Below, piece by piece: positions 6,036 to 13,641 of a stretch of DNA of 15,605 nt (position 1 is the first letter of the stretch; every line of letters starts with the position of its first letter). The DNA lies in assembly GCA_963619325.1 (NCBI GenBank), contig CAVEVQ010000041.1:1-15605 (forward strand). Reading direction: 5' to 3'. The stretch is from UBA1181 sp963619325 (GTDB lineage: Bacteria; Bacteroidota; Bacteroidia; Bacteroidales; Paludibacteraceae). The notes beneath the pieces were generated by a model. The model was not told the origin of the DNA, made no database searches, and saw only the letters and a list, made by a program, of their open reading frames with translations. The translations under genes were made by a program, and so were the position numbers.

Positions 6036-8535
6036 CCCTGCAAATGATTTTTTTGCTGCTGGCATCAAAATTTATTTCTATGGTGTCGTCGGGTTGCGCC
6101 GTTTGAGCCAAAAGCAACTCTGCGACCTCGTCTTCAATGTATTTTTGAACGGCACGTTTTAACGGACGAGCTCCAAACTGCACGTCGTAGCCTTGCTCTG
6201 CGATGAAGTTTTTCGCGTCGTCGGACAATGCTAAGTGGTATCCCAATTTCTCAACACGGTCGTACACGCTTTTCAACTCAAGATCAATAATCTTGAAGAT
6301 GGAGTCTTTCGAGAGTTGATCAAACATAATCACCTCGTCAATACGGTTGAGAAACTCTGGCGAGAAGGTTTTGTTCAAGGCCTTCGTAATCACGTTGTGT
6401 CCGAATTCTGTATCTATCTCTTTCGCGTTAGTAGCAAAACCAACACCTTTGCCAAAGTCTTTCAACTGTCGGGTTCCTGCGTTGGAAGTCATGATGATGA
6501 TGGTGTTTTTGAAATCCACCTGGCGACCGTTGCTGTCTGTGAGTCTTCCTTCGTCTAACACTTGCAGAAGAAGATTGAAAACGTCTGCGTGCGCTTTCTC
6601 TAATTCGTCTAACAGCACGATAGAGTAAGGTTTCCGACGGACTTTTTCAGTCAACTGTCCGCCCTCGTCGTATCCCACATATCCTGGAGGGGCGCCGATT
6701 AAGCGAGAAACAGAGTATTTTTCCATATATTCACTCATGTCGACGCGAATCAAGGCATCCGAGGAACCGAACATCTCTTTGGCCAGGATTTTGGCTAAGT
6801 AAGTTTTCCCGACTCCCGTAGGTCCGACGAAGATGAAGGAACCGATTGGACGGTTTGGGTCTTTCAACCCTATTCGACTGCGTTGAATCGATTTGACGAT
6901 TTTCGTAACGGCATCGTCTTGACCTATCACTTTGCCCATGAGTACGCCGCGCATGGTACGAAGTCTCTCGTTTTCCTCCTTCGCGATATTTTGAATAGGA
7001 ACCCCCGACATCATAGAGACGACGTTGCGAATATCCTCCTCCGTAACTTCTTTGATGTTTTTACGCATATCGTCTTCAAAGCGTTGCCGTTCCTCTTCAA
7101 TCTCCTTTAGGATTTGTTTCTCGTTGTCGCGTAGGTTGGCGGCCAACTCAAAATCTTGGTCTTTTACGGCTTGCTCTTTTTGAGTCGTTACGGCTTTCCT
7201 CTTCTCCTCTAACTCTTTGAAAATTGGAGGAAGCGAAACGGATGAAATATGAGTGCGTGCGCCAGCCTCGTCCAAAGCGTCGATGGCTTTGTCAGGGAAG
7301 GCACGGTCCGATATATAACGGTCAGTGTATTTGACGCAGGCTTGTAGGGCCTCCTCTGAGTAGGAGACAAAATGGTGGTCTTCGTAGCGTTTTTTGATGT
7401 TTTGCAGAATCTGTAAAGTCTCTTCGCTCGAAGTCGGATCAACGATGATTTTTTGAAAACGGCGTTCCAGAGCGCCATCTTTTTCGATATGTTCTCTATA
7501 CTCGTTGAGGGTTGTTGCTCCGATACATTGCACGTCGCCCCGGGCCAACGCCGGCTTTAATATATTGGCGGCATCTAATGATCCAGGGGAAGAACCCGCT
7601 CCTACGATTGTGTGGATTTCATCGATGAAAAGAACCACGTCAGGGTTCTTCTTCAACTCATTGATGATAGACTTGATACGCTCTTCAAACTGTCCCCGGT
7701 ATTTTGTGCCTGCTACCACAGAAGCCATGTCCAAGGCGATGATTTTTTTGTTGAAGAGAACGTGAGACACCTTTTTCTCCGCGATACGTTGAGCCAGGCC
7801 TTCTACGATGGCCGATTTCCCAACACCAGGTTCTCCGATGAGTACAGGGTTGTTTTTCTTCCTGCGAGTGAGGATTTGGCACACGCGTTCAATCTCTTTT
7901 TCTCGGCCGACGACAGGGTCTAAGGCTCCGTTGATGGCGGCCTTGGTGAGGTTTGTTCCGAAGTTGTCGAGAACAGGAGTCGGGCTTGAAATTTTTGAGG
8001 CAAAGTTTTTCTCTTCCGAACTGCCATTATTATTGTTAGGGGTGTTGCCTTGAGGCTCATCCTTTTCATCGTCAATGAAGGCGTCTTTTGGGGTAATGTT
8101 GTCAGCGTCTCCCATTATGAATTCTTTAATATTACGGTAGGTTACATTTTCGCTGAGAAGCACTTGCGCTGCCACGTTTGAATTGTCTTTCATAATGGCG
8201 AGCAGCAAATGTTCGGGTTCTTGCGTCTGGCTTTGGTAGAGACGAGACTCGAGCATCATCAGTTTCAGGATCTTCTCAGTTGATTTGAGTAGGGGGATGT
8301 CTGCGTTTACAGGGATTTCCGCATCAGTACGCAGTTTGTCGTCTAACGCCTGTTTGACGTAAGACAGGTCTACGTTCAGACGCACCAAAATATCAACTGC
8401 GAGATTTTCTTTGCCGCGGAGCAAGCCTAATAGGAGGTGTTCAGGGCAAATGTAGTTGTTGCCCAAACGAATGGCTTCGTCTCGGCTGAACATCAGTATC
8501 TCTTTGACCTTCTGTGAATAACTTGTCGTGTCCAT
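6019..8535 (-). CDS. clpC: ClpC-type ATP-dependent Clp protease ATPase subunit
   Basis: This 838-residue AAA+ unfoldase feeds proteins to ClpP. Residues 1-145 hold the two Clp N-domain repeats. A hydrophilic linker rich in Asp, Glu and Asn runs from about 146 to 195. The first AAA domain has Walker A at 234-241 (GEPGVGKS) and Walker B at 301-306 (VLFIDE). A short middle domain with a UVR-like motif (about 438-475) marks ClpC, since ClpB has a much longer coiled coil there. The second AAA domain has Walker A at 571-578 (GPTGVGKT) and Walker B at 639-644 (IVLLDE). A ClpP-docking tripeptide VGF at 698-700 confirms a protease partner. The gene is divergent from gyrA and followed by tRNA-Asn. No CtsR or McsAB genes are present in the window, so the Firmicutes mode of control cannot be assumed. 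Start at 8535 matches the usual N-terminus. Confidence 0.96.
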   Translation of the reverse strand: MDTTSYSQKVKEILMFSRDEAIRLGNNYICPEHLLLGLLRGKENLAVDILVRLNVDLSYVKQALDDKLRTDAEIPVNADIPLLKSTEKILKLMMLESRLYQSQTQEPEHLLLAIMKDNSNVAAQVLLSENVTYRNIKEFIMGDADNITPKDAFIDDEKDEPQGNTPNNNNGSSEEKNFASKISSPTPVLDNFGTNLTKAAINGALDPVVGREKEIERVCQILTRRKKNNPVLIGEPGVGKSAIVEGLAQRIAEKKVSHVLFNKKIIALDMASVVAGTKYRGQFEERIKSIINELKKNPDVVLFIDEIHTIVGAGSSPGSLDAANILKPALARGDVQCIGATTLNEYREHIEKDGALERRFQKIIVDPTSSEETLQILQNIKKRYEDHHFVSYSEEALQACVKYTDRYISDRAFPDKAIDALDEAGARTHISSVSLPPIFKELEEKRKAVTTQKEQAVKDQDFELAANLRDNEKQILKEIEEERQRFEDDMRKNIKEVTEEDIRNVVSMMSGVPIQNIAKEENERLRTMRGVLMGKVIGQDDAVTKIVKSIQRSRIGLKDPNRPIGSFIFVGPTGVGKTYLAKILAKEMFGSSDALIRVDMSEYMEKYSVSRLIGAPPGYVGYDEGGQLTEKVRRKPYSIVLLDELEKAHADVFNLLLQVLDEGRLTDSNGRQVDFKNTIIIMTSNAGTRQLKDFGKGVGFATNAKEIDTEFGHNVITKALNKTFSPEFLNRIDEVIMFDQLSKDSIFKIIDLELKSVYDRVEKLGYHLALSDDAKNFIAEQGYDVQFGARPLKRAVQKYIEDEVAELLLAQTAQPDDTIEINFDASSKKIICRVASVK

Positions 8536-8562
8536 AGTAAACCCTTAAATATACATTTTAAT

Positions 8563-8578
8563 ATTCGGTAGCCCGAAT
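8563..8578. repeat. Inverted repeat in the clpC leader
   Basis: The arms 8563-8568 (ATTCGG) and 8573-8578 (CCGAAT) pair perfectly around a 4-base loop. It lies between the candidate clpC -7 box and the clpC start, 28 bases from the ATG. It could be a small RNA hairpin or an operator for a stress regulator. Nothing identifies the binding factor. Confidence 0.4.
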
Positions 8579-8591
8579 TAGTATTATTCTG

Positions 8592-8599
8592 CAAAACTA
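8592..8599 (-). promoter_or_regulatory. Candidate -7 box (TAGTTTTG) of clpC
   Basis: This minus-strand octamer fits TAnnTTTG and stands 57 bases before the clpC ATG. No TTG is visible at the expected -33 position, so the box is a weaker candidate than that of tRNA-Asn. It would give a leader of about 50 bases containing the inverted repeat at 8563-8578. Confidence 0.4.
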
Positions 8600-8665
8600 T
8601 AATAAATTTTGAGGAGAAATGGAGTGAGAGAGGGTGCAAAATGTCGATTGTTGAAAACTATTAAA

Positions 8666-8697
8666 TTTTGTTGTGTGCTACTTTTTTTGTACTTTTA
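8666..8697 (+). promoter_or_regulatory. Candidate promoter of gyrA
   Basis: A TTTTG (8666-8670) is followed after 19 bases by TACTTTTA (8690-8697), which matches TAnnTTTG except in the last base. Transcription would begin near 8703, giving a leader of about 40 bases before the gyrA ATG. The leader includes AAAGGAAAG about 14 bases upstream of the start. Confidence 0.5.
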
Positions 8698-8743
8698 CAC
8701 ACCTAATTTTTTAAGGATAAAGAAAGGAAAGCAAAAATAAATA

Positions 8744-11287
8744 ATGGAGAATCAAGATCAAGATAGAATAATCAAGGTAGATATAGACGAAGAGATGCGG
8801 TCGTCGTACATCGACTATTCAATGTCGGTGATTGTGTCTCGAGCGTTGCCTGATGTGCGAGATGGATTCAAACCGGTGCATCGTCGTGTGTTGTTTGGTA
8901 TGAATGAGTTGGGGCTGTCATATGGTGGTCCGACTAAGAAATCGGCGAGAATCGTTGGAGAGGTGTTAGGAAAATACCATCCGCATGGAGATTCATCCGT
9001 GTATGGCACGTTGGTGCGTTTGGCTCAGGATTGGGTGTTGCGTTATCCTTTGGTGTTTGGTCAAGGTAATTTTGGTTCTGTAGATGGAGACTCTGCCGCT
9101 GCAATGCGTTACACCGAGGCGAAGTTGAGTCGTATCGCAGAGGATGTCATGGCAGATTTGGGCAAGGATACCGTTGATTTTCAAGACAACTTCGATGGTG
9201 AACATAGAGAGCCTACTGTGATGCCAACTAAAATACCTCAGTTGCTCGTCAATGGTTCGTCGGGTATCGCTGTCGGTATGGCTACTAACATGGCTCCTCA
9301 TAATCTTTGTGATGCGGTCGATGCGATTGTGGCGTATGTTGAGAACAAAGAGGTAGACATAGAAGATCTCATAAAACTGATAAAAGCTCCTGATTTTCCA
9401 ACAGGAGGCATCATCTTCGGATATTCGGGTGTTCGGGAGTCCTATCTTACAGGACGAGGAAAGATAGTCATCCGTGCGAAGTGTGAAATAGAGTCGACTG
9501 AAACGCACGACAAGATTGTTGTTCGTGAGTTGCCATATCAGGTTAACCGAAGCGAGTTGATTACTGCTATAGCCGAAATGGTAACGAACAAGCGTATTGA
9601 AGGGATTTCAAATGTCAATGATGAGTCTGATTCGGAGGGTATGCGTGTCGTTATTGATTTGAGACGCGATGCCAACAGTCAGGTTGTCTTGAATAAGCTG
9701 TACAAGTTCACTGCCTTGCAGTCTTCTTTCAGCGTCAACAATATTGCGTTGGTGCATGGGCGTCCGAAATTGTTGAATTTGAAGGATCTTATTGCTGAGT
9801 TTGTGGCACATCGTATGGAGGTGGTCATCCGTCGTACGAAGTATGAACTCCGCGAGGCGGAAAAACGTGCGCATATCTTGGAGGCGTTGATTGTTGCTGT
9901 CGACAACATTGACGAGGTGATCCGTATTATTCGCGCTTCGAAAACAGCGCAGGAGGCTCGGGAGCGTTTGATGGAACGTTTCGGCTTTGATTTGGAGCAA
10001 GCGACAGCGATTGTTGAGATGCGCCTTCGTCAGTTGACGGGGTTGGCTATTGACGAGCTCCGTAAAGAATACGCTGACTTGATGTCGTTAATTGAACATT
10101 TGAAGTCTATTTTGGCGAGCGAAGATCTGAGAAACGAGATCATCAAGAATGAGATGCTCGAAGTGAAGGAAAAGTACGGAGACGAGAGGCGTACGGAAAT
10201 CAAGTTTGCCGCTGAGGAATTTAATCCGGAAGATTTCTATTCTGACGATGAGATGGTGTTGACGGTATCTCATTTAGGATATGTGAAAAGGACGCCGCTC
10301 ACTGAGTTTAAAGCGCAGGCCAGAGGGGGTGTCGGAGCAAAGGGAAGTTCTGCACGTGATGCTGATTTCATCGAGTATATCTATTCCGCATCCATGCATG
10401 ACACGCTTATGTTCTTCACGCAAAAGGGACGTTGTTATTGGCAAAAAGTTTATGACATTCCCGAAGGGGCGAAGAATGCGAAAGGACGTGCGATTCAGAA
10501 CCTACTGAGCATAGAGTCGGATGATAAGATTAACGCTTTGATCTGTGTCAAGACTTTGAATGACGAAGAGTTCAACAAGACACACAATATAGTGTTCTGT
10601 ACAAAGAATGGCGTGATTAAGAAAACCTCTTTAGAGGCTTATTCCCGTCCTCGTCAGAATGGAGTTAATGCCATAGTGATTCGAGAGGACGACAGAGTGA
10701 TTGATGTATGTTTGACGGATGGCAAGTCGGAGATCGTCATTGCCAACAAGCATGGTCGGGCTATACGCTTTAGTGAGGAGAAAGTTCGTGCGATGGGTCG
10801 TGTTTCAACGGGAGTGAAAGCGATGACATTGGATGACGAAGACGATGAGGTCGTTGGTATGATAGTGGTAGAGGATCCGCGGAAAGAGACGATAATGGTT
10901 GTTTCAGACCAGGGCTATGGAAAACGTACGGACATAGAAGACTATCGCGTGACCAACCGAGGAGGTAAGGGCGTCAAGACGTTAAACATCACAGATAAAA
11001 CAGGATTGTTGATTGCGATAAAGAACGTGACAGATGACGATGACTTGATGATTATCAACAAGTCGGGCATCACAATACGCTTGAAAGTGTCGGATGTCCG
11101 CGTGATGGGACGTGCGACACAAGGAGTCAAGTTGATTAATTTGACGAAGAAGAATGATCAGATTGCTTCTGTGTGCCGTGTGCCTCACGAGGAAGAAGAG
11201 GAGACAGTAGGAGAGGAAACGGAGAATGTTGATGAGAATAATGAGGACACTACAGCATTGTCGGGAGAGATTCAGACGGAAGAGTAA
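8744..11287 (+). CDS. gyrA: DNA gyrase subunit A
   Basis: With GyrB (not in this window) this 847-residue protein forms the A2B2 enzyme that introduces negative supercoils. The N-terminal breakage-reunion domain covers residues about 10-500, with the catalytic Tyr123 in MRYTEAKL and the helix-turn-helix region around KYHPHGDSSVY at 77-87. A coiled-coil tower lies in the 350-460 region. The C-terminal beta-pinwheel (about 515-810) wraps DNA and contains the GyrA box at 737-743 (TNRGGKG; consensus QRRGGKG). This box separates GyrA from ParC. The last 35 residues are strongly acidic (HEEEEE and further Glu/Asp), as in other GyrA tails. In the quinolone-determining region Ser84 matches E. coli Ser83, while Gly88 takes the place of Asp87. 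The gene is divergent from clpC and 28 bases ahead of the TPR gene. Confidence 0.97.
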   Translation: MENQDQDRIIKVDIDEEMRSSYIDYSMSVIVSRALPDVRDGFKPVHRRVLFGMNELGLSYGGPTKKSARIVGEVLGKYHPHGDSSVYGTLVRLAQDWVLRYPLVFGQGNFGSVDGDSAAAMRYTEAKLSRIAEDVMADLGKDTVDFQDNFDGEHREPTVMPTKIPQLLVNGSSGIAVGMATNMAPHNLCDAVDAIVAYVENKEVDIEDLIKLIKAPDFPTGGIIFGYSGVRESYLTGRGKIVIRAKCEIESTETHDKIVVRELPYQVNRSELITAIAEMVTNKRIEGISNVNDESDSEGMRVVIDLRRDANSQVVLNKLYKFTALQSSFSVNNIALVHGRPKLLNLKDLIAEFVAHRMEVVIRRTKYELREAEKRAHILEALIVAVDNIDEVIRIIRASKTAQEARERLMERFGFDLEQATAIVEMRLRQLTGLAIDELRKEYADLMSLIEHLKSILASEDLRNEIIKNEMLEVKEKYGDERRTEIKFAAEEFNPEDFYSDDEMVLTVSHLGYVKRTPLTEFKAQARGGVGAKGSSARDADFIEYIYSASMHDTLMFFTQKGRCYWQKVYDIPEGAKNAKGRAIQNLLSIESDDKINALICVKTLNDEEFNKTHNIVFCTKNGVIKKTSLEAYSRPRQNGVNAIVIREDDRVIDVCLTDGKSEIVIANKHGRAIRFSEEKVRAMGRVSTGVKAMTLDDEDDEVVGMIVVEDPRKETIMVVSDQGYGKRTDIEDYRVTNRGGKGVKTLNITDKTGLLIAIKNVTDDDDLMIINKSGITIRLKVSDVRVMGRATQGVKLINLTKKNDQIASVCRVPHEEEEETVGEETENVDENNEDTTALSGEIQTEE

Positions 11288-11315
11288 AGGAAACATAAAA
11301 AATAAGGGAATAAAG

Positions 11316-12533
11316 ATGAAAAAAATTGCATTTACGGTGTGTGCGTTAGCGTTTGCTACATTTGGCTTCGCACAAAAGAAAAATGTAAGTGGTGCCGAGG
11401 GAAAGTTGTATGATCCGATGGATTTGGAGGGTGCTCGTACGATGATCGAGGCCGCCATGAAAGATCCTACGACAGCCAACGAAGCAAAGACTTACTGGGT
11501 AGCGGGAGAGGTTTATTACAAGACTTTTGATTCTCAGGACATGAACCGCCAGTTGAACAAGGAGTATAGTCAGGCAACTATTGATGAGTGCTTGGTGAAG
11601 GCTATCGACGCTTACAAGAAGTGTTACGAGTTAGAGCTGATTCCAGATGCGAAAGGAAAGGTAAAGCAGAAGTACTCTAAACAAATACCTGCGAAGGTTG
11701 AGGCTGATGCGAAATACTTGATCAACGCCGGATTAGCCAACTACAACGAGAAAAATTATGCTCAAGCAGTTGCTGATTGGACAAAGTACATTGAAGTGGC
11801 AGACTACGCTTTTATGGCTAAGGCAAATATGAAGGCAGACTCTCTTTACACGGAAATGAAGTACTACACAGTAATCGCAGCGACATCTGCAAAGGACAAC
11901 AAGACTGCTATCAAATATATGGAACAGTTGAAGAAAGAGCCTAAGTATGCTCAGCAGATGTACGAGTGGTTGTATAGCACATACAAAGAGGAAGGTAACG
12001 ATGCGAAGGTCGCTTCAACTTTGAAAGAGGCAGTAGACAAATATCCAACCAATTCATACTTTATTGGTTCTTTGATTAACTACTACTTGGATAACAAGAA
12101 GGATGCGGAGGCTATCGCCTACGTTGACCAGGCTATCGCAAAAGATCCAAAGAACGCTCAGTACTATGTCATCAAGGCGCAGCTTTACGTACGTCAGGAG
12201 AATTTTGATCAAGCTATCGCGACTTCAAAACAGGCTTTGAACGTTGATGCAAATAACTTCAACGCAAATTTCTTCTGCGGATTTTCATACGTGAAGAAGG
12301 CGGAGGTTGCATTGGACAAGGCAAGCAGTATCAAGGATAACAAGAAATACAATGCGGCTAAGACAGCAGCTACAGAAATCTTCAAAGAGGCAATTCCTTA
12401 CTTGGAGAAGGCACGTCAGATTGATGCAAAGGATGCCAACAACTTGAACCTCTTGAAGACTTGCTACTACCGTGTTAACAATGGAGAGAAATACAACCAA
12501 ATTGACAAGGAGTTGAAGAGTCTCAGCAAGTAA
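11316..12533 (+). CDS. Secreted tetratricopeptide repeat protein
   Basis: This 405-residue exported protein has a clear signal peptide at residues 1-19 (MKKIAFTVCALAFATFGFA, cleavage before Gln20). The mature chain is almost entirely alpha-helical, with TPR units visible at about 133-165 (INAGLANYNEKNYAQAVADW), 265-297 and 300-330, and further helix pairs between. TPR proteins are scaffolds for protein-protein contact, and no enzyme motif is present. Tyr and Asn are written mostly as TAC and AAC, more strictly than in neighbouring genes, which hints at high expression. An in-frame ATG at 11226 exists inside gyrA, but 11316 is chosen for its AAGGG sequence upstream and because the signal peptide starts there. 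It is probably co-transcribed with gyrA and ends at the terminator at 12565-12594. Its function is unknown. I recall gyrA followed by a TPR gene in other Bacteroidales. Confidence 0.85.
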   Translation: MKKIAFTVCALAFATFGFAQKKNVSGAEGKLYDPMDLEGARTMIEAAMKDPTTANEAKTYWVAGEVYYKTFDSQDMNRQLNKEYSQATIDECLVKAIDAYKKCYELELIPDAKGKVKQKYSKQIPAKVEADAKYLINAGLANYNEKNYAQAVADWTKYIEVADYAFMAKANMKADSLYTEMKYYTVIAATSAKDNKTAIKYMEQLKKEPKYAQQMYEWLYSTYKEEGNDAKVASTLKEAVDKYPTNSYFIGSLINYYLDNKKDAEAIAYVDQAIAKDPKNAQYYVIKAQLYVRQENFDQAIATSKQALNVDANNFNANFFCGFSYVKKAEVALDKASSIKDNKKYNAAKTAATEIFKEAIPYLEKARQIDAKDANNLNLLKTCYYRVNNGEKYNQIDKELKSLSK

Positions 12534-12564
12534 TTTCGAAAAACCATAGGTTGTCATAATAAAG

Positions 12565-12594
12565 GCTCGGCATTTTTGTGCCGGGCTTTTTTTT
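12565..12594 (+). terminator. Intrinsic terminator of the gyrA-TPR unit
   Basis: The arms 12565-12572 and 12579-12586 form an 8-base-pair GC-rich stem (one T-G pair) around a 6-base loop, followed by eight T residues (12587-12594). It starts 32 bases after the TPR gene stop. Confidence 0.92.
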
Positions 12595-12620
12595 CTCCCG
12601 AAATTCTTGTTTACCTAAAT

Positions 12621-12628
12621 TATTTTTG
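12621..12628 (+). promoter_or_regulatory. -7 box (TATTTTTG) of the glycosyltransferase gene
   Basis: This is a perfect TAnnTTTG octamer between the preceding terminator and the gene, 52 bases before the ATG at 12680. No TTG stands at the usual -33 distance; the nearest is only 11 bases upstream. Transcription would begin near 12634. Confidence 0.5.
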
Positions 12629-12679
12629 CGAAACTTGTAAGAAATTGTGCTGTAGTGTTTCGTTTATTGTTTTTTGAGT

Positions 12680-13495
12680 ATGAAAGTAACCATCATTGTT
12701 ATAGGGTATAATTCGTGGCACTATCTTCAGAAGAATTTGGCGTCGTTGGAGTTTCTGTCTGGAAATCAGGAGGCTGTTATCTTGTATGTAGACAACGCTT
12801 CTACTGATGAGACGAGAAGTGCCGTCACACATTCTTATCCTAATGTGAAAATGATTTCTTGTGGAGTCAACCGTGGTGTTTCTGCCGCCAGAAATATCGG
12901 AATGGTGAATACTGTAAGTGATTATCTTTGGTTTTTGGACAGCGACACGGAGGTCAACGAGGAGGCTTTCGTTGCGATGCTCAACTATATGGAAACACAT
13001 GAGGACGTTGGCATCTGCAGTTGTCGGCTGATTGGAGGAGATGGAGAGACGCAGGCGAGTTGTAAGCATTTCCCAACGAAATGGGGGGTCGTTAAAAGTG
13101 GAATCCACAATATAATGAAGCGATTCGGTTGGACTGTTTTCCCGAACGCTTACAGTGAGACGGTCTATAAGGTGGAAGGAACAGAACCGATGGATGTGGA
13201 TTTTGTTATTGGCGCTTGTATGTTGGTGCGTCGAAAAGCTCAAAACAGAGTAGGATTTTTTGATGAACGCATTTTTTTCGGTCCCGAAGATGCTGACTAT
13301 TGTCGTCGAATGAGGAAAAAAGATTATAAGGTTGTTTGTCTTCCTGATGTTTCAATCATACATAACTATCAGAGAACAATCACGAAGAAATTTTTCTCTC
13401 GTCAGACTCTTCGTCAAATCAATGGACTGAGGTATTACTTTGCGAAGGTAATGCGGGAAAAAATTCAAGACCATAAAGAGGACCGCAGAAAATAG
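12680..13495 (+). CDS. Family 2 glycosyltransferase
   Basis: This 271-residue GT-A fold enzyme transfers a sugar from a nucleotide donor to an acceptor, probably in cell-surface polysaccharide synthesis. The nucleotide-binding start (KVTIIVIGYNSWHYL, 2-16) is followed by YVDNASTD at 36-43, the metal-binding DSD at 87-89 (WFLDSD), and the acceptor-side motif FFDERIFFGPEDADYCRRM at 193-211 with Glu203 and Asp204. The order resembles the rhamnosyltransferase-like branch of GT2. No membrane segment is seen, so it probably acts at the inner face of the inner membrane. A TTG two codons upstream (12674) is possible, but the ATG at 12680 fits the family start. It stands alone, without other polysaccharide genes, so donor and acceptor cannot be inferred. 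The 3' end is rich in Lys and Arg. Family confidence is high; substrate is unknown. Confidence 0.92.
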   Translation: MKVTIIVIGYNSWHYLQKNLASLEFLSGNQEAVILYVDNASTDETRSAVTHSYPNVKMISCGVNRGVSAARNIGMVNTVSDYLWFLDSDTEVNEEAFVAMLNYMETHEDVGICSCRLIGGDGETQASCKHFPTKWGVVKSGIHNIMKRFGWTVFPNAYSETVYKVEGTEPMDVDFVIGACMLVRRKAQNRVGFFDERIFFGPEDADYCRRMRKKDYKVVCLPDVSIIHNYQRTITKKFFSRQTLRQINGLRYYFAKVMREKIQDHKEDRRK

Positions 13496-13517
13496 TTTGT
13501 GCGGCAGCATTTTTTTT
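13483..13517 (+). terminator. Weak terminator overlapping the glycosyltransferase stop
   Basis: The arms 13483-13487 (CCGCA) and 13500-13504 (TGCGG) pair over five bases around a loop that holds the TAG stop codon and can add a short AAA/TTT pairing. A run of eight T (13510-13517) follows after a 5-base gap. The stem is short, so it may work only together with the larger hairpin downstream. Confidence 0.4.
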
Positions 13518-13553
13518 CCTTTTAACCAATTCTGAAAGAGCACCTTCAATGAC

Positions 13554-13600
13554 GGCAAGAAAACATTGGGCAGACGGCCTCTGCCCAATACTTGCCTTTT
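13554..13600. terminator. Compound hairpin between convergent glycosyltransferase and topB
   Basis: A perfect 10-base-pair stem (13565-13574 with 13580-13589, 5-base loop) sits inside an outer 6-base-pair stem (13554-13559 with 13591-13596). On the plus strand four T residues follow. On the minus strand the inner stem is followed by GTTTTC. It lies midway between two convergent stop codons and probably acts as a bidirectional terminator. No gene or other signal is seen in the rest of 13518-13641. Confidence 0.7.
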
Positions 13601-13641
13601 CCCTATGGAAAGAACAGAATGGAAATTGTCCTTGTTGAACG

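Noticed and set aside
6019..8535. ClpB disaggregase as an alternative to ClpC
   Set aside because: The long middle coiled coil of ClpB is missing, and a UVR-like motif and the VGF ClpP-docking tripeptide are present.
8993..9508. A 171-codon minus-strand frame inside gyrA
   Set aside because: It is a shadow of the conserved gyrA frame and lacks any domain or ribosome-binding signal.
11226..11315. A longer start for the TPR gene overlapping the end of gyrA
   Set aside because: The extra 30 residues are basic and lie ahead of a complete signal peptide that begins at 11316, where a Shine-Dalgarno sequence is also present.
12620..13243. A 207-codon open frame on the minus strand opposite the glycosyltransferase
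   Set aside because: The protein has no recognisable domain and a composition rich in His, Arg, Ser and Thr typical of a shadow frame. The opposite frame is a clear GT2 enzyme with all motifs.
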